Below are positions 1-10,541 of a stretch of DNA of 64,000 bases, in pieces. The DNA is taken from the NCBI GenBank assembly GCA_009733575.1, contig ML769399.1:33537-97536 (forward strand), given 5' to 3'. Source of the stretch: Gymnopus androsaceus JB14 (Eukaryota; Basidiomycota; Agaricomycetes; Agaricales; Omphalotaceae). Within the stretch, counting starts at the first letter, position 1. Every line of letters starts with the position of its first letter. Both the position numbers and the translations under genes were made by a program. Under the pieces are notes generated by a model, which was not told the DNA's origin, made no database searches, and saw only the letters and a list, made by a program, of their open reading frames with translations.

Positions 1-405
1 CGCAGATACTTGTCGCTGGCTTACCAGAAACAGTACTCAATAATAATTTACAGTCAGTGCGGGTCGCAGCCTTGAATCGATTGGATTGATACTGATCAAA
101 TCTTCAATAGCGGTACGAATGCCATCGACGAGAAGAAATATAAGTGGATTGGCAGCAATCACGCTAGGAATGGTCGGGTTCTCAAGAACAATTGAGCAGA
201 CTTCATCAGTACAGCTAACCAGATCAAGCTCAAGCAGTCTCTTCCCAAAGCTGACGCCAACAACGCGGAGGGGAACAACGCACCGGCTCTTGTGACAAGA
301 AACGCAGGCGAGGCGAAGAAGGATAACATGGAGCCGATCAGGGAACCTCCTCCACTCGCCACGACGAATAACGCAGAAAGCTATGCGTTGGCCGCCACTG
401 GTTAG
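1..405 (+). pseudogene. 3' fragment of an unknown, apparently broken gene
   Basis: One plus-strand frame reads as plausible coding sequence from about 76 to the TAG at 403-405 (pieces such as DQIFNSGTNAIDEKKYKW and LPKADANNAEGNNAP), but it has in-frame TGA codons at 73-75 and 193-195. No spliceable GT-AG pair of normal length removes the second. The antisense strand is also open over 37-504, but its Cys/Arg/Leu-rich composition looks like a shadow. I do not recognise the family. It could be the last exon of a gene that begins left of the window, or a relic. Confidence 0.3.
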
Positions 406-738
406 AAGTTTTCTCAGCTGTAGCTTATCTGTCATATCTATGCTAACAATATTTTTTTTGTTATTTATGCACCGAGAAGCATACATTCTTTTCAAGGTCT
501 TCATTTACACGCTCGCGTGTATCATACTTTGCAGCTTGGACTTTAGCTAGCCTTCTTTCATTTTGCTTGATTTACAAACAGATGAAGCTGGCTTCTACAG
601 CATCGACGCAAAAGGATCCGGCGTATCGGGAACTTTATTGTTCTCTCAATCGAGTCAGCGTACAGGCCACTTTGCCATGGAAAACCTAATGTGCTCCTCC
701 ACTTGTTCTTATGTATCCTTGTGGCCACAAGAATCGTG

Positions 739-750
739 TATATAAAAGGG
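739..750 (+). promoter_or_regulatory. TATA box of the acidic protein gene
   Basis: TATATAAAAGGG lies about 100 bp upstream of the ATG at 847 and is followed by C/A-rich 5' UTR-like sequence. Nothing else was recognised between 406 and 846. Confidence 0.55.
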
Positions 751-846
751 ACCTCAGCTCAGTCAACCAACCACCAACATCTAAATCACATATCCTCTGA
801 CTGACGTCTATACACTCTTGGTCCACACACCTTTGCTGCATAAATC

Positions 847-1365
847 ATGGGCCGAGTGTTATATTCAATCCAGCTCGCTGCCGAGTCTCAGGGTGAGGAA
901 CGCCGCAGCGAGGCTGTCGCTGCCGAAAGGGCAATTTCTCGAAATACAACTAGCTCGGATGCGCGACCTGCCTTGCGTCATACTCTTTCAGAAATTCGCT
1001 CCACCGCCACCACGGAGGAGGAGAATGGGAGCGAGCTCGATGATAATGAGGACGAGGATGAATCATTTGGAGGATCGAGCAGGTTGACTCGGACCCGGAG
1101 CGTTCAATCGATAAATATTTCGAGCTATCATCCGCCCTATTATTGGCGGACTCCACTTCGTGATCTCGCTACTGGAGCACTCATTTACCCCGATTCGGAC
1201 GAGGAAGAAGAAGAAGACGAGTATTACTCCAGTGAGGAACAGGAGGAGGGGCATCTCTCTTCTGAAGAAGAAACAGAACAGGAAGATGAGCAATGTGAAG
1301 CGGACGACTCTGCTAAATCACGGGAGGAGGAAATAATCAGGCTTTCTGGAAATTACTCTGCTTGA
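847..1365 (+). CDS. acidic low-complexity protein, unknown function
   Basis: A single uninterrupted 172-codon frame begins with MGRVLYSIQLAAES and ends at TGA 1363-1365. The first third is Ala/Glu/Arg-rich. A Ser/Glu/Asp stretch follows around residues 58-75, and a more ordered patch (YHPPYYWRTPLRDLATGA, about residues 93-110) sits before a long Glu/Asp tract from about residue 114 to the end. No signal peptide or membrane segment is visible. A strong TATA box lies 100 bp upstream, which supports expression. The composition suggests an intrinsically disordered nuclear or chaperone-like protein, but that is inference. It resembles the protein at 16309-16927 only in acidity. Confidence 0.6.
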   Translation: MGRVLYSIQLAAESQGEERRSEAVAAERAISRNTTSSDARPALRHTLSEIRSTATTEEENGSELDDNEDEDESFGGSSRLTRTRSVQSINISSYHPPYYWRTPLRDLATGALIYPDSDEEEEEDEYYSSEEQEEGHLSSEEETEQEDEQCEADDSAKSREEEIIRLSGNYSA

Positions 1366-2475
1366 GTAGATACCGAGACAATTCTTGTACATGTACCTTG
1401 TATGTCTGAGCACTTACTTGAACTCTCTTCTATTTGGTGTACTTTTATCTTGATTATAGCAGATATGAATCCGACAACCGTCGTTTCTTTGAAGTTGAGA
1501 AGAATAGTCAGGGTTGAGTGAACTGCGTTCGTTCGTACAAGCATTGAAACCTGATGCGCCACATAGGGCGCGTAGGTTACGCTGGGTTACTGGGGCAACG
1601 TCGGAATATTTACCGTTAGTAGTGCGCTAGTGGGTATGCCTGGGTTATCAAATCTATGAACGCCTCCAGGCTATGTACTCTAGGAGTCTAGTAGTTGTAT
1701 AACTAGCAGGGTCTCGAGCCCAATCCATTCAATAGTACGACCACCATTTTCGAATAATTAATAAGACTTTGAGAACACCGTTACATACCTTATCCTTTTC
1801 AAGGTTATGGAAACCCAAGCAGTGGAAAGAAGGGTCGTTCCTCCGACTAGAAAGAGCATTGACAAATATACTTATTGCAGGCCCTTGAGACGCGTACATA
1901 GATTGAGCACATTGACGAAATCCTCCGACTGGAATGAGCATTGACAAAGATACTTATTGCAGACTGAACTACAATGGTAGTACTAGTGACCCTGACAGGC
2001 TCTTTTCAATATGGATGATGGTCATTGATATAACGATATGCATGCTTCCTTCAGTGGGTATATGCACATTATACATCGTTGTATCACCATCTGCATTAAA
2101 GATACAGAAACCAAAGGGGACGAAGGAGACGAAGGGAGTGGCCATACCCGAAACGACCGAGGGCTTCTTGTGACTCAGGCAAGACTCAGGTATGCGAAGT
2201 TAATGATCAAGCTGAAGGCAAGTGTGGGTTATATTAACATAGCCCAGGAAGTGATACACACTATGCACACGGTACAGATGAAATAAAGGAGATCGGTAGA
2301 TGCGAGCTGCGATAGCAATGTGCAGTATAAAGGAGTGTGCGTTGGAATGGAAACGAGACAAAGCGTCTCTCAGGAATCATGCTGGAACAGTCCAAGAGCA
2401 AAAAACTAAGCGGATATGGCGATGAAGCGTAGATAGATAACCGAATAAAATCCTGATCGTTAAATGTCTCTGGAA
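1366..2475. other. intergenic region with one short direct repeat
   Basis: No convincing gene is seen. A 41-bp motif occurs at 1840-1880 and again at 1922-1962 (CTCCGACT, then GAGCATTGACAAA, then TACTTATTGCAG) with a few mismatches, in the same orientation and 82 bp apart. Short frames on either strand look random. Confidence 0.6.
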
Positions 2476-5350
2476 TCATTGTGTTGCAGTAGCGATAGAA
2501 GCAGGCAAAGGAGTTGTGGTCGAAGTGCCTGTGGTGATGCCTGTGCTTAGAGAAGTGGTGGTCGAAGTGCCTGTGCTTACAGAAGTGGTGCTGCCTGTGG
2601 TAGGTAAGGTAGCGACGCCTGTAATCAGTGAGGTAGTAACACCTGCATCCGGTGAAGTCGTAGCGGTCGCTGCAGTAGCGCCGCCGCCACACAAAGTTAA
2701 GGGAATAACGGCGTTAAGGGCATCCCAAGCATCAGGGTAGGTACAGCCTGCAATCGCAGTAGGGGCGCTCATGGTGTCAGAAGGATCGAACCACCCATCT
2801 CCTACACTTATGCTTTTGGTAGTGCCAGTCAGCGTAGGTGGTGGAAGGGTATTCACCGTGGCAGTGGGCAAATAAGTTGGAAGGAATGGCATGTCCTCCA
2901 CTAGGACATTCGATATCTGCGCAGGTGGATATTCCCCGAAACTCTGCAGTGGCAGTTGCAGCAATAGTCCCCGCGCCTGCACCACCGGTCTGCCAAGATA
3001 AGAATGTTCCATTCCATGGATTGCTCACACCGAGAGCAGCGCAAGTACCCGTTGCCGTTCGAGGATCGGTCGGAATCCAACCGTTCTCCAAACCGAGTTT
3101 GTATGACCAAAGGGGAGACTCGACGCGGTTGCTAGCTGATGAGTTACCTATCTGCCATGTCCAAAAGAACCAGTTTTGATTGGCGTCCATGCTAGCGAGG
3201 GCAAACTCCATGAGACCAGCCTTGAGCCTTGAATTAGCTTCCTCTGCCACAAATAATACTCATGAAGCCCACCTTGACCGTCTCATTCCATGACGACGAG
3301 TCTTGCCAAAAACTGCAGTCGCCGCCATAGCTTGTAGTACCGTTAACACCCTCCACGTACAGTCCACAGTCATTGTATCCGCAGGAGAATTCCCCAGCAA
3401 TAGTGACTCCAAAGTCCTCACGAGAGATGTTCATAGACGGACCCCATGCATTACAAGCTTGTGACGGCCAAACACCACCTGCATCCGTTCCAGTTCCAGT
3501 GGCAATAGGAGAGTCGTTACTTCCTCCATCGAAAGCAAAGTAAGCTGTCCTCAAATACTCAGACCACGGACTGTCATACGAAGGAACAACATACGATGGG
3601 TGTCGAGCATGATACGATCTGAGCCAGGGAGGAAGTCTGCCCAGCTGTCCACACCGATAAAGCCATCATGGATTGAAATGAACGGCCCATGTCCTTCTCC
3701 AAGTCCGGTGATTCCGCGTATCATGTCGTGCGCCTCGAGGTAACTGAAGAAAGTCTTGCATTAGTAGCATTCGTGAAATTCAATGGGTGGGCAGCGATAT
3801 GGAGAGGAGGTCAGTTCATTCACTCACAACGCCGACAGCTGGTCCTGCCCAATAGTCGTCAACAACGGCTCGTTGATGATTCCAAACACTGGGACAACGG
3901 GTAGATACTCTTCCTGCGTGATAAACTCGGTAATAATCCTGTTATAAGTCGTTCAACATCGTTCGTGCTCAAGATTGCAAACAGCCTCACCTAATGTAAT
4001 TCAACATTCGTTGGGCATTTGCAATGCCCATCACGCCGTTCAGGAAATCAGTGGGTAGACAGTGATAAGTATCAGATAGAACGGTAAAGTTGTGGAAGCA
4101 TACTCACCGACCTGGCCAAGTTTACCAGAGTGGTTATAACCTAGAATAATAGCATCAGAAGGAACTCAAATGTTGGGAAAGGATATTCACCGTTCTGCGA
4201 GCCCGGGGCAGTATGTAAATCCAAATTAACACGGAGACCATATTTCCTTGCCCAACCAAGAATGCGAAGGATATACCTGAAGAGTGTATGTTAGCTCCGC
4301 GACTATAAGTGAGACATTACACCTACTTCCAGCTAGTCTTGGCTAAGAATGGCTCACCTGGCCAGACTTCGATTGCCCAGTAAGGAATAGGGAGCCGAAT
4401 CCAATTCAGTCCCGCCCCAGCGATCTGCGCAATATCTTGTTCGACCTATGAAGAGCATGTAAGTCGACCTGTATTAAGCAAACGTACGACGCGAGACACA
4501 CGATGAAAGTGTTGTAATGGTCTTCCAGCTGGCTCAGGCCACCACCGGGACTAGTATCAGCAGCCATAGCTTCACTGAGAGTCCACTCATCGACAGCGGT
4601 AGGGTACTTTTCGAAAAAAGCTGGCGTGATAAAAGGTTCAATAACGAAAAGACCGCCAAGATTAACACTGCATAAAGAATATTAGTCTTGTTCATGACAA
4701 GATACGTGGGCGACGCACCCATAGATTCTGTCATTTTCAAAGTCCCAGCTGGTGTTAAGTGCAGGAGTCCAAGAATTTGGTCGAGCATCGTTGTTGAATG
4801 GATCATTAGGATCATAAACCCCTATTAGGCAGAGTTAATGCAGAGTTAATAGAGCAAAAAGAAGCGAAAAGTTGCAGTAGACTCACAGTTTCCTCCGAAA
4901 TTATTAATGTACGTGAATGTAACATTAGTGTCAGTGATAATCTGAGAGCCATTGCCACCCGACGTGGCACCGGTAGGACTTGCAGGATTTCTGGTACCAG
5001 AGCCAGTGGCGGCACGATCTTGCTTGTCCTGCTTCGGTTTAATTACCTTGAAATAAACCGGAAGAATGACTGCAAGAACGACGACGGCTAGAATAGCTAA
5101 TCCTGCGAGAGCAAGGACTATTGGCGCCGCCTTTTTTTCGTCCCACTAGGAGTCTCCTGTCGTCCCTGCTCAAAGCCATCGTTTTCAGCTTTGCCAGCTA
5201 ATAAGGTGATGAATTATTGGGGGTGGACTCGAAATTGACTGAGTTCGCGGTATTTGAATCAAGGAAAGATGCCCTTGGCTGCTCCAGAAATCTATCTCCT
5301 TCTCCGGCGGGAAGTGGCGTGCCTGGTGCTCCTTCCTCCACAGAATGTCC
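2476..5350 (-). CDS. GH5_9 exo-beta-1,3-glucanase with N-terminal membrane anchor
   Basis: This multi-exon gene encodes a wall-active glucan 1,3-beta-glucosidase. Reading the minus strand: an N-terminal [16 protein letters not shown] segment, a hydrophobic anchor ([20 protein letters not shown], about 5075-5125), then the family signature [27 protein letters not shown] and [13 protein letters not shown]. The acid/base Glu is in FGIINEPL (about 3855) and the nucleophile Glu in [13 protein letters not shown] (about 3400). FFWTWQIGN and [14 protein letters not shown] mark the C-terminal part. The protein ends in a Ser/Thr-rich tail built from [13 protein letters not shown] repeats (2484-2690), probably O-glycosylated. 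Clear introns include 3221-3272. Two oddities: the junction between the first exon and the anchor exon (about 5145-5200) is unclear, and the frame shifts by one base at 2934-2941 (CCCC/AAA run) between TATAEF and [10 protein letters not shown]. It is either a sequencing indel or a late frameshift; both sides stay open. Confidence 0.85.
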
Positions 5351-7766
5351 CTCCATTTTCCGGCTAAGACTCTACTCCAGTACTAGCGAAGAGGAAGTTG
5401 AAAGCGGAGAGAGAGAAAGTGGAACGTGAGAGCCAGGCTGCTCGCTTCCAACCCCACATTCAGCTGATTATCGCACTACGTAACACAGTAATTCAAATAA
5501 ACTTGCCGCCTTCTTTCGGACTGCAATGACCGCAAACTTTATCTTCCAGCTATAGCCCAACTATAGCCTATTGAACCAATATTGAACCTTGTTCGAGCTT
5601 GCAGCGTGCAGCGTGCTGTGCAGCAGTGGGCCATATCCTGTGCTATAGGCTAAATGCAACGGTACTTGCGCTGCAGTACTGTTTTCGAAATTACTGTTTC
5701 TTTCCCATGAGGATGGGGAAAAATGTGGAGACGATATTTTTAGCCTGGTTCAAGCGTCATCTGGTTCTCCCTCTCTAGAATCTTCAAGCTTCAGTATCGT
5801 TCCCAATCACTTCATTGTGCGAGTAAGCGCATTATCCAAGCCACCTCTCAGGATTAGATCGTTTCCGCCCTGGGGTTTTTGCGTGAAGTCGCTCACCTTT
5901 TCCTGCTTGCGCAGTCCCTATATAATTCCCCTTTTACAGTATCATGATGATCGATGATCACCCACGGAGGAGTGGGAACCTCAACTTCAACTCAACTTCG
6001 CTTTCTACTTCCCAGTGCGCTCTAAAAAACAAAACTCCTCTGAAGAGTAGCATTCTCCGTAAGAGTTCTACCTTTCAACAGTGCTGTAGACTTGCAGAGA
6101 ATAACGAGGAGGCATTGCAAAACTCAATTATTGTTTGCAATTGAATAAGCCAGGAACGATAATTCGCAATCTTGATGTGTAGAGAGTCATGTCCCTTATG
6201 TCCCCAAGAGCATTTACTTAACTTCTTCTAGGGCCCGAAGACATCTTTAATTAGTACTTCACACATCGCCCTTGGTAAAGAACTGGGAAGTACTCGGGGA
6301 AATAAACGCTCCGCGGTAATGGAAAAGCTGCTCGGCTGATTTGTCCACGAGAAACAAAAATCGGCAAGTCCTATTGGAAGCTAGTAGACAGGAGTTGAAG
6401 ACACACCCTGCAGGAACACATTAAACTACTTGAAAACTCTTTCCTACTTGCTGAAAACAATTCAACTTCGTTCTAGACTCCACTAGACCTCTAGCAACTG
6501 CATCCGACTCGGATGCAGAGAGACAGTGGAGGTGACGGGTTTCAAACATCTTGTTTTTTCCTAATCCAGGATTAATGAGCGTATCGATGGGACGCGCCGA
6601 CGAACGCTAATTTCTCGATCACGTGTCGACCTGCACCTTGCCGCTTGCGTTCACTACGGAATCTAAGACTCAGAGCTTCCGGAATCCGGAGCCCTTTTTA
6701 CAGTACCACGCGTGTTCTCCATACATTCCGATTACATCGACAGCTTCACAGCTACAGCCCCACGAAAATCATCACCCTATCGTACCCTATCCGTCAAATC
6801 CTTGAAACAGAATTATCTCAAACAGGATTATCTTGTACCTTCACTGGCATACCCTTGCTGAATCCATCATATCCGATGTAACAAGAACAAAGGGTCGCTC
6901 GCATTGGGTACTTAGTACAATCCCAGCTCTGCTCTTGTACTATTCTCGGATTCGATGAAGATCTTCAATCAGCGACATGCTTCCAACAGGCTGACCTCTA
7001 TCCTTGGCAAGTGTCAACCATACCTGTGGTTCTCGGCGATGCCGTGTCTCATAGGTTCGTCTTATTCCGATCTCTCTGGATTTTCTGAACCTTATCTCTT
7101 CGTCCCGTCAACCTAATGCCAGCGCTTCTTTTGTTTTCTCCGTATGTGCATCATTTTCCGATAATTAGGTCACATTTAATTCATGTCACTTCCTCCTGAC
7201 TTGCTTGGTCTGTATCGCTGGTTCAAGGCTTCAAACAAAGGCTGAAGATGGAGGACGTCTGTTTCCTTGAATCAAGAACAAAGCATTGCTTGGATATACA
7301 TTCCATCTGGCCAGGTACAAAGCGATGAGACTCGATAGAACCAGCCAATCTCTTCCGAGTACCGTATCGGCCAAAGCACATCCCGATAATGTGGCGATGT
7401 CACGAACTGGCATGAGAACTAATGATAATTGCAGGCACGTATGTACGATTTGCGCTTATCCGCTGTGTAAAGAAAGATTGAACATTGTATTCTATGTTCT
7501 CCTAGATCACGTCGAGTTACATATTATACGAAGACATCGCAGGAATCACCACTTATCCGAAAATACACCTGAGAATATCGAGCCTTCCTTCATCGCCCCC
7601 ATTCGGCTATTATTGTTTTTCGAGGCCCTGCGCTCGGCGGCTACTGACATTTTACGGTCCTTGAATTCTTACGAGAAGATGGAATCTGAAAGTGGTCATT
7701 TTCATCTGTCTTCCGAGGAAGGCTTAAGGTTATTCAACAATCAAAGTAGGGTCGGTACTCACACCT
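5351..7766. other. long intergenic region
   Basis: No confident gene. A TATATAAT motif at about 5919-5927 precedes a 66-codon frame (5944-6144, MMIDDHPRRSGNLNF...) that could be a tiny gene, but it has no recognisable domain. A perfect 8-bp-arm palindrome lies at about 6498-6516 (GCATCCGACTCGGATGC core). The open frame at 7286-7843 overlaps the TEA gene start and probably reflects its long 5' leader. Confidence 0.5.
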
Positions 7767-7776
7767 TATTTAAAAG
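7767..7776 (+). promoter_or_regulatory. TATA-like element of the TEA gene
   Basis: TTATTTAAAA lies about 55 bp upstream of the ATG at 7827, followed by a C/T-rich stretch typical of fungal transcription starts. Confidence 0.45.
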
Positions 7777-7826
7777 GATCGCCGTACCATCTCCATCCTC
7801 CAACCTCCTCCCCCTCCTCTACTGCT

Positions 7827-9438
7827 ATGGCATACTTCCCTAACTCACGCTACGATAGTGACGCCTCGAGCTCATCATCATCAGCATCTTCTCCTACTCT
7901 TGATAACTGTTTGGTGATGCCTGGTTCTCCAACTCTGTATACTGCAGAGTCTGGAACAGATGATGTCTTCCGGGACGTTGTCAAATGTCGAAAAAGTTGG
8001 AAAACACTCAAAGGTGGAAAAGTTGTGTGGCCGTTACATTTGGAAAAGGCATTACTTGAAGGTCAGTGTATACATCCATTCTCATGTCTCTAAACTTACA
8101 TTGAACTGCACAGGCCTTGCTCTATATAAACCCGATAACTCTAGAGAAACGTTGTTGCTTGGTCGGTATGTAGCAATAGTGGCGGAGCTATTTATTGGTA
8201 TAGCTAATACTTCCATTCTCAAGGTTCCCCATGCGTAATAGGTTCATCTCCGAGCACATTCTCCGGACAACAGGAGAGAAGCGCAGCGCAAAGCAGGTCG
8301 GGAGCCGTTTACAGCAACTTCGAGATACTTGCGGAGGCGGAGGGAAATGTAAAACACCATACTTTCTCGTAATGTTAACGCGCTAACTTCAGGATAGTGC
8401 AGAGACTGTTATCTCCGTGTCTTGATTCTGGGGCTTCTATCTCCCTTCGGTCGCGCAATACACTCAGCCATCATGGTTCCCGTTCAGCCATGTGCAATAC
8501 TAGTTTAGCCTCGGCTCCAGCATCCCCCGCATCTGACGAACGAGAACTTCCGTGGAATCTACCAACGGTGTTCTATATCAACATTGAAGCTGACAGTAAT
8601 GTTGCCCGAGAATGTTCTACCGAACAAGACTATTTGAACTCTGTCGATGCTACCATAGGATCATCACCCGAACCTCGACCTATAAAAGCCATCAAACCAT
8701 CTCTGGCGTTCGTATCGACCCTCTGGCTCTTCCTTAACAGCGAGTTCGTTATTCATGGTTTATCATGGCGACGCGGTATATCATGACGAGTCTCCAATGA
8801 CGGCTGTTGACCAGTCTTCACATGAAGGAGGAGTCTTGTATACATGCGATTTCGTCCCCAATTACTGGAATATGATACTGTAACAGTTCAAGTAGGTGCT
8901 TTCGATACCGTTCATTCGGTACATAAGCTTATACTTTTTTACAGACCCTACTGAGTTCACCATCCAGCATAACATTATCCGCTATTCGTCCGAATCTCCA
9001 GATATGTCAGCCCCCCTCTTCTCCGCGACATACAAATTCCGCTATATGCCAGAAAAAGCACGTTCTACTACCGTAAATTCTGGCATCAGTGCCTTCCAGG
9101 AGATCGATGCTGCCAACATTCGGGAATATAACGGTCTTGGTTGTTTCAATACGGGGGATATTTCCGAGTTTTCGTCGGGCTATGATAACAAAAATTGGCA
9201 AAATTGTTTCGATACCCTTTCGCTCACCGAACAGCGAGGGTATTCTTCTCTACCCGCCACACCTAGGTGTCAGTGGGATGAATACAGCTCTCCAAGTATT
9301 GGTGATAGTTCCTCAAGTTCTTCTTCACCAACGACATCGACTTTTCCTCCACATTCTCCATTTGTGAGTTACCTTACTTATCTTCATGTCAAAGGTTATA
9401 CTCACTCAACCATTCAGTACCCGTCGCACCAAGTGTAA
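7827..9438 (+). CDS. TEA/ATTS-domain transcription factor (TEC1/AbaA-like)
   Basis: The TEA DNA-binding domain spans residues about 53-135 and is assembled from three exons: CRKSWKTLKGGKVVWPLHLE, then LALYKPDNSRETLLLGR, then FPMRNRFISEHILRTTGEKR and SAKQVGSRLQQLRDTCGG. Fungal members control filamentous growth and conidiation. Introns 8062-8113, 8166-8223, 8349-8397 and 9364-9417 have good borders; the last uses TTT/gtgagt and ends the protein in YPSHQV. After the DNA-binding domain the frame breaks twice by one base. One break is at the CCC run near 8718-8721, after KPSLAFVS. The other is near 8872-8876, between VPNYWN and YCNSSNPTEFTIQHN (the latter spans the intron at about 8892-8944). Both sides of each break match a fungal TEA C-terminal layout (VYHGDAVYHDESP), so the gene is real and either recently damaged or mis-sequenced. 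A Ser-rich stretch lies near the end. Confidence 0.8.
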
Positions 9439-9628
9439 CACGTATGATAGAGAATTTCCGGGCTAAAACTTATTAATTTATCAGTATATTTATTTTACGT
9501 ACTATACTTCATAGACAAGCTCAGTCAGGTATACCCGCTGGCATAATAAGTAGTTTAAAGTCGCTTATTGTAATTCATGAGCTTTAAAAGCGGCCTGAAT
9601 ATTTGTATCTATGGCTTCACTGAAGAAC

Positions 9629-10237
9629 CTAAATCAACTTCGAGCTCAATATCGCCTCGGCTTGTCTAGTTTCTTCACTTCCGGAACCATAGATTTTCGG
9701 AAAAACTAGAGTTATGAAAAACAATCAATCAACTTGGAAAAATCACGCCAAGGAAATCAATGAGTACTTACGACTCTTCAGGCACGATATGATCTGAATT
9801 TTGGCAGTAAACTCTCTCGTCATCAAAGAATAGTCTGAGTTCTGGTTTATCCCTCGCACAATCCCCCGGGCGATGATATCCTTCTTCGAGCTCTGAGGGA
9901 GTTTCACGAACGTGTTCGCGAGAGTATCCACCCATGTACGCATAGCCATTCCCCCGCCCAGAGCTTCCCACTTGCTCATCTCCAGAATCATGTTTGTAAT
10001 TCCGCCAACCAATACAGCTAGTTCGAGTTCCGTCTTCCCTACGGCCTCCAAGCCGATCCTAGTGCTAGGGAAATGCTTCTGGATTGTGTTCAAGACGGGA
10101 GTGTATGATACTCCGTCCCCGCTTATCCAGCCTTTGCATTGGTCAATTGCAGTATAGATGTCGGACCTCAGCGTAGGGGAGATCGACTTCTGTTCAGCGG
10201 AAGAGGTGCCACCAACTTGAGTTAGTCCTCGAAACAT
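9629..10237 (-). CDS. unknown protein, two exons
   Basis: The main exon (10237 down to about 9770) starts MFRGLTQVGGTSSAEQKS and reads as a soluble, mixed-charge protein (YTPVLNTIQKHFPS, GLEAVGKTELELAVLVGGIT). A good donor (GTAAGTAC, about 9770) and an acceptor near 9705 join it to a short last exon ending ILSSKLI and TAG at 9629. It lies tail-to-tail with the TEA gene and just downstream of the ceramidase gene on the same strand. I do not recognise a family; reading frame, splice sites and composition are the only support. Confidence 0.45.
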
Positions 10238-10541
10238 CAGTAGTTCTACTGCGACGTTGTATGAGGAAGAGGGATTTCAAAGAACGTGTTCGTAGTGCTT
10301 TATTAGTCCTGACTCATGGGAACCTCGAGGCTCGAGGCAATGATGGACTTCGGAAAACGGACCGCGAAGACTCGAGTCAGGCCCACGGTAAGCAATGCCT
10401 GTGATGCTCGTTGAAATGGACTTGGGCCTTATTACTGTCACAGCCTGAATTGCGCGAAGGATAAGAGATATTCATGAAGCACATGTCATTCAACGGAAAA
10501 AATACAATGAACTGTCACGTTTGAGCTCAAAATCCCCCAAA

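Noticed and set aside
37..504. Minus-strand 155-codon frame at the window start
   Set aside because: Its Cys/Arg/Leu-rich composition suggests a shadow. The plus strand reads more like protein, though broken.
7286..7843. Plus-strand 185-codon frame upstream of the TEA gene
   Set aside because: It runs through the TEA TATA box and start codon in another frame and shows no domain.
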